A stretch of DNA of 6,685 bases, taken from assembly GCA_934725785.1 (NCBI GenBank), contig CAKVCS010000055.1, positions 1-6,685 of the forward strand, written 5' to 3'. Of this stretch, positions 6,616 through 6,685 are shown one piece after another (position 1 is the stretch's first letter; each line of letters starts with the position of its first letter). The notes beneath the pieces were generated by a model. It ran no database searches. It was given only the letters and a program-made list of their open reading frames with translations, and had not been told where the DNA came from. The DNA is from an uncultured Bacteroidales bacterium (GTDB lineage Bacteria > Bacteroidota > Bacteroidia > Bacteroidales > Marinilabiliaceae). Position numbers and translations under genes: made by a program.

Positions 6616-6685
6616 TTTTAAGAGCACACGTCAGTGCCCGGCACGCTATCACCCACACCGCCCAAGAGGCGCGTCGGGACGGCCC

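Overview
The window looks like core chromosome of a fairly GC-rich Bacteroidales bacterium (family not resolved). The evidence is gene content (a long DUF4954 protein, a YfhO-family membrane protein, a Bacteroidetes-type O-methyltransferase), a TAnnTTTG-type -7 promoter element in front of fabH, and A-rich leaders with weak or no Shine-Dalgarno sequence. I see no insertion sequence, prophage, CRISPR array, tRNA or rRNA. By eye the sequence is about 60% GC, yet ATA is the main isoleucine codon in most genes.

Left part, plus strand (1-3424). The 3' end of a YfhO-family polytopic membrane protein gene is followed after 24 bases by a 624-residue DUF4954 protein. This protein is predicted to contain a left-handed beta-helix and its function is unknown. 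A 112-base AT-rich gap with a promoter leads to fabH (beta-ketoacyl-ACP synthase III), which has its Cys-His-Asn catalytic triad intact. A perfect 15-bp hairpin with a T-tract ends this unit. fabH therefore looks like a single-gene transcription unit, and no other fatty-acid gene is visible.

Middle (3425-3567). About 140 bases lie between the convergent fabH and O-methyltransferase genes. I find no supportable gene or RNA there.

Right part, minus strand (6685 to 3568). In transcription order this is dusB (tRNA-dihydrouridine synthase), an M16 zinc protease with an intact HxxEH site, and a SAM-dependent O-methyltransferase. The protease and methyltransferase genes overlap by four bases (ATGA), so they are probably translationally coupled. 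The 68-base gap between dusB and the protease gene can fold into a nested hairpin. A strong hairpin before dusB has G·U pairs that complete only on the minus strand, so it probably ends a minus-strand gene entering from beyond the right edge.

No clearly new system is visible. The points most worth a second look are the uncharacterised DUF4954 protein beside YfhO, the isolated fabH with codon use unlike its neighbours, and the structured dusB-protease spacer.
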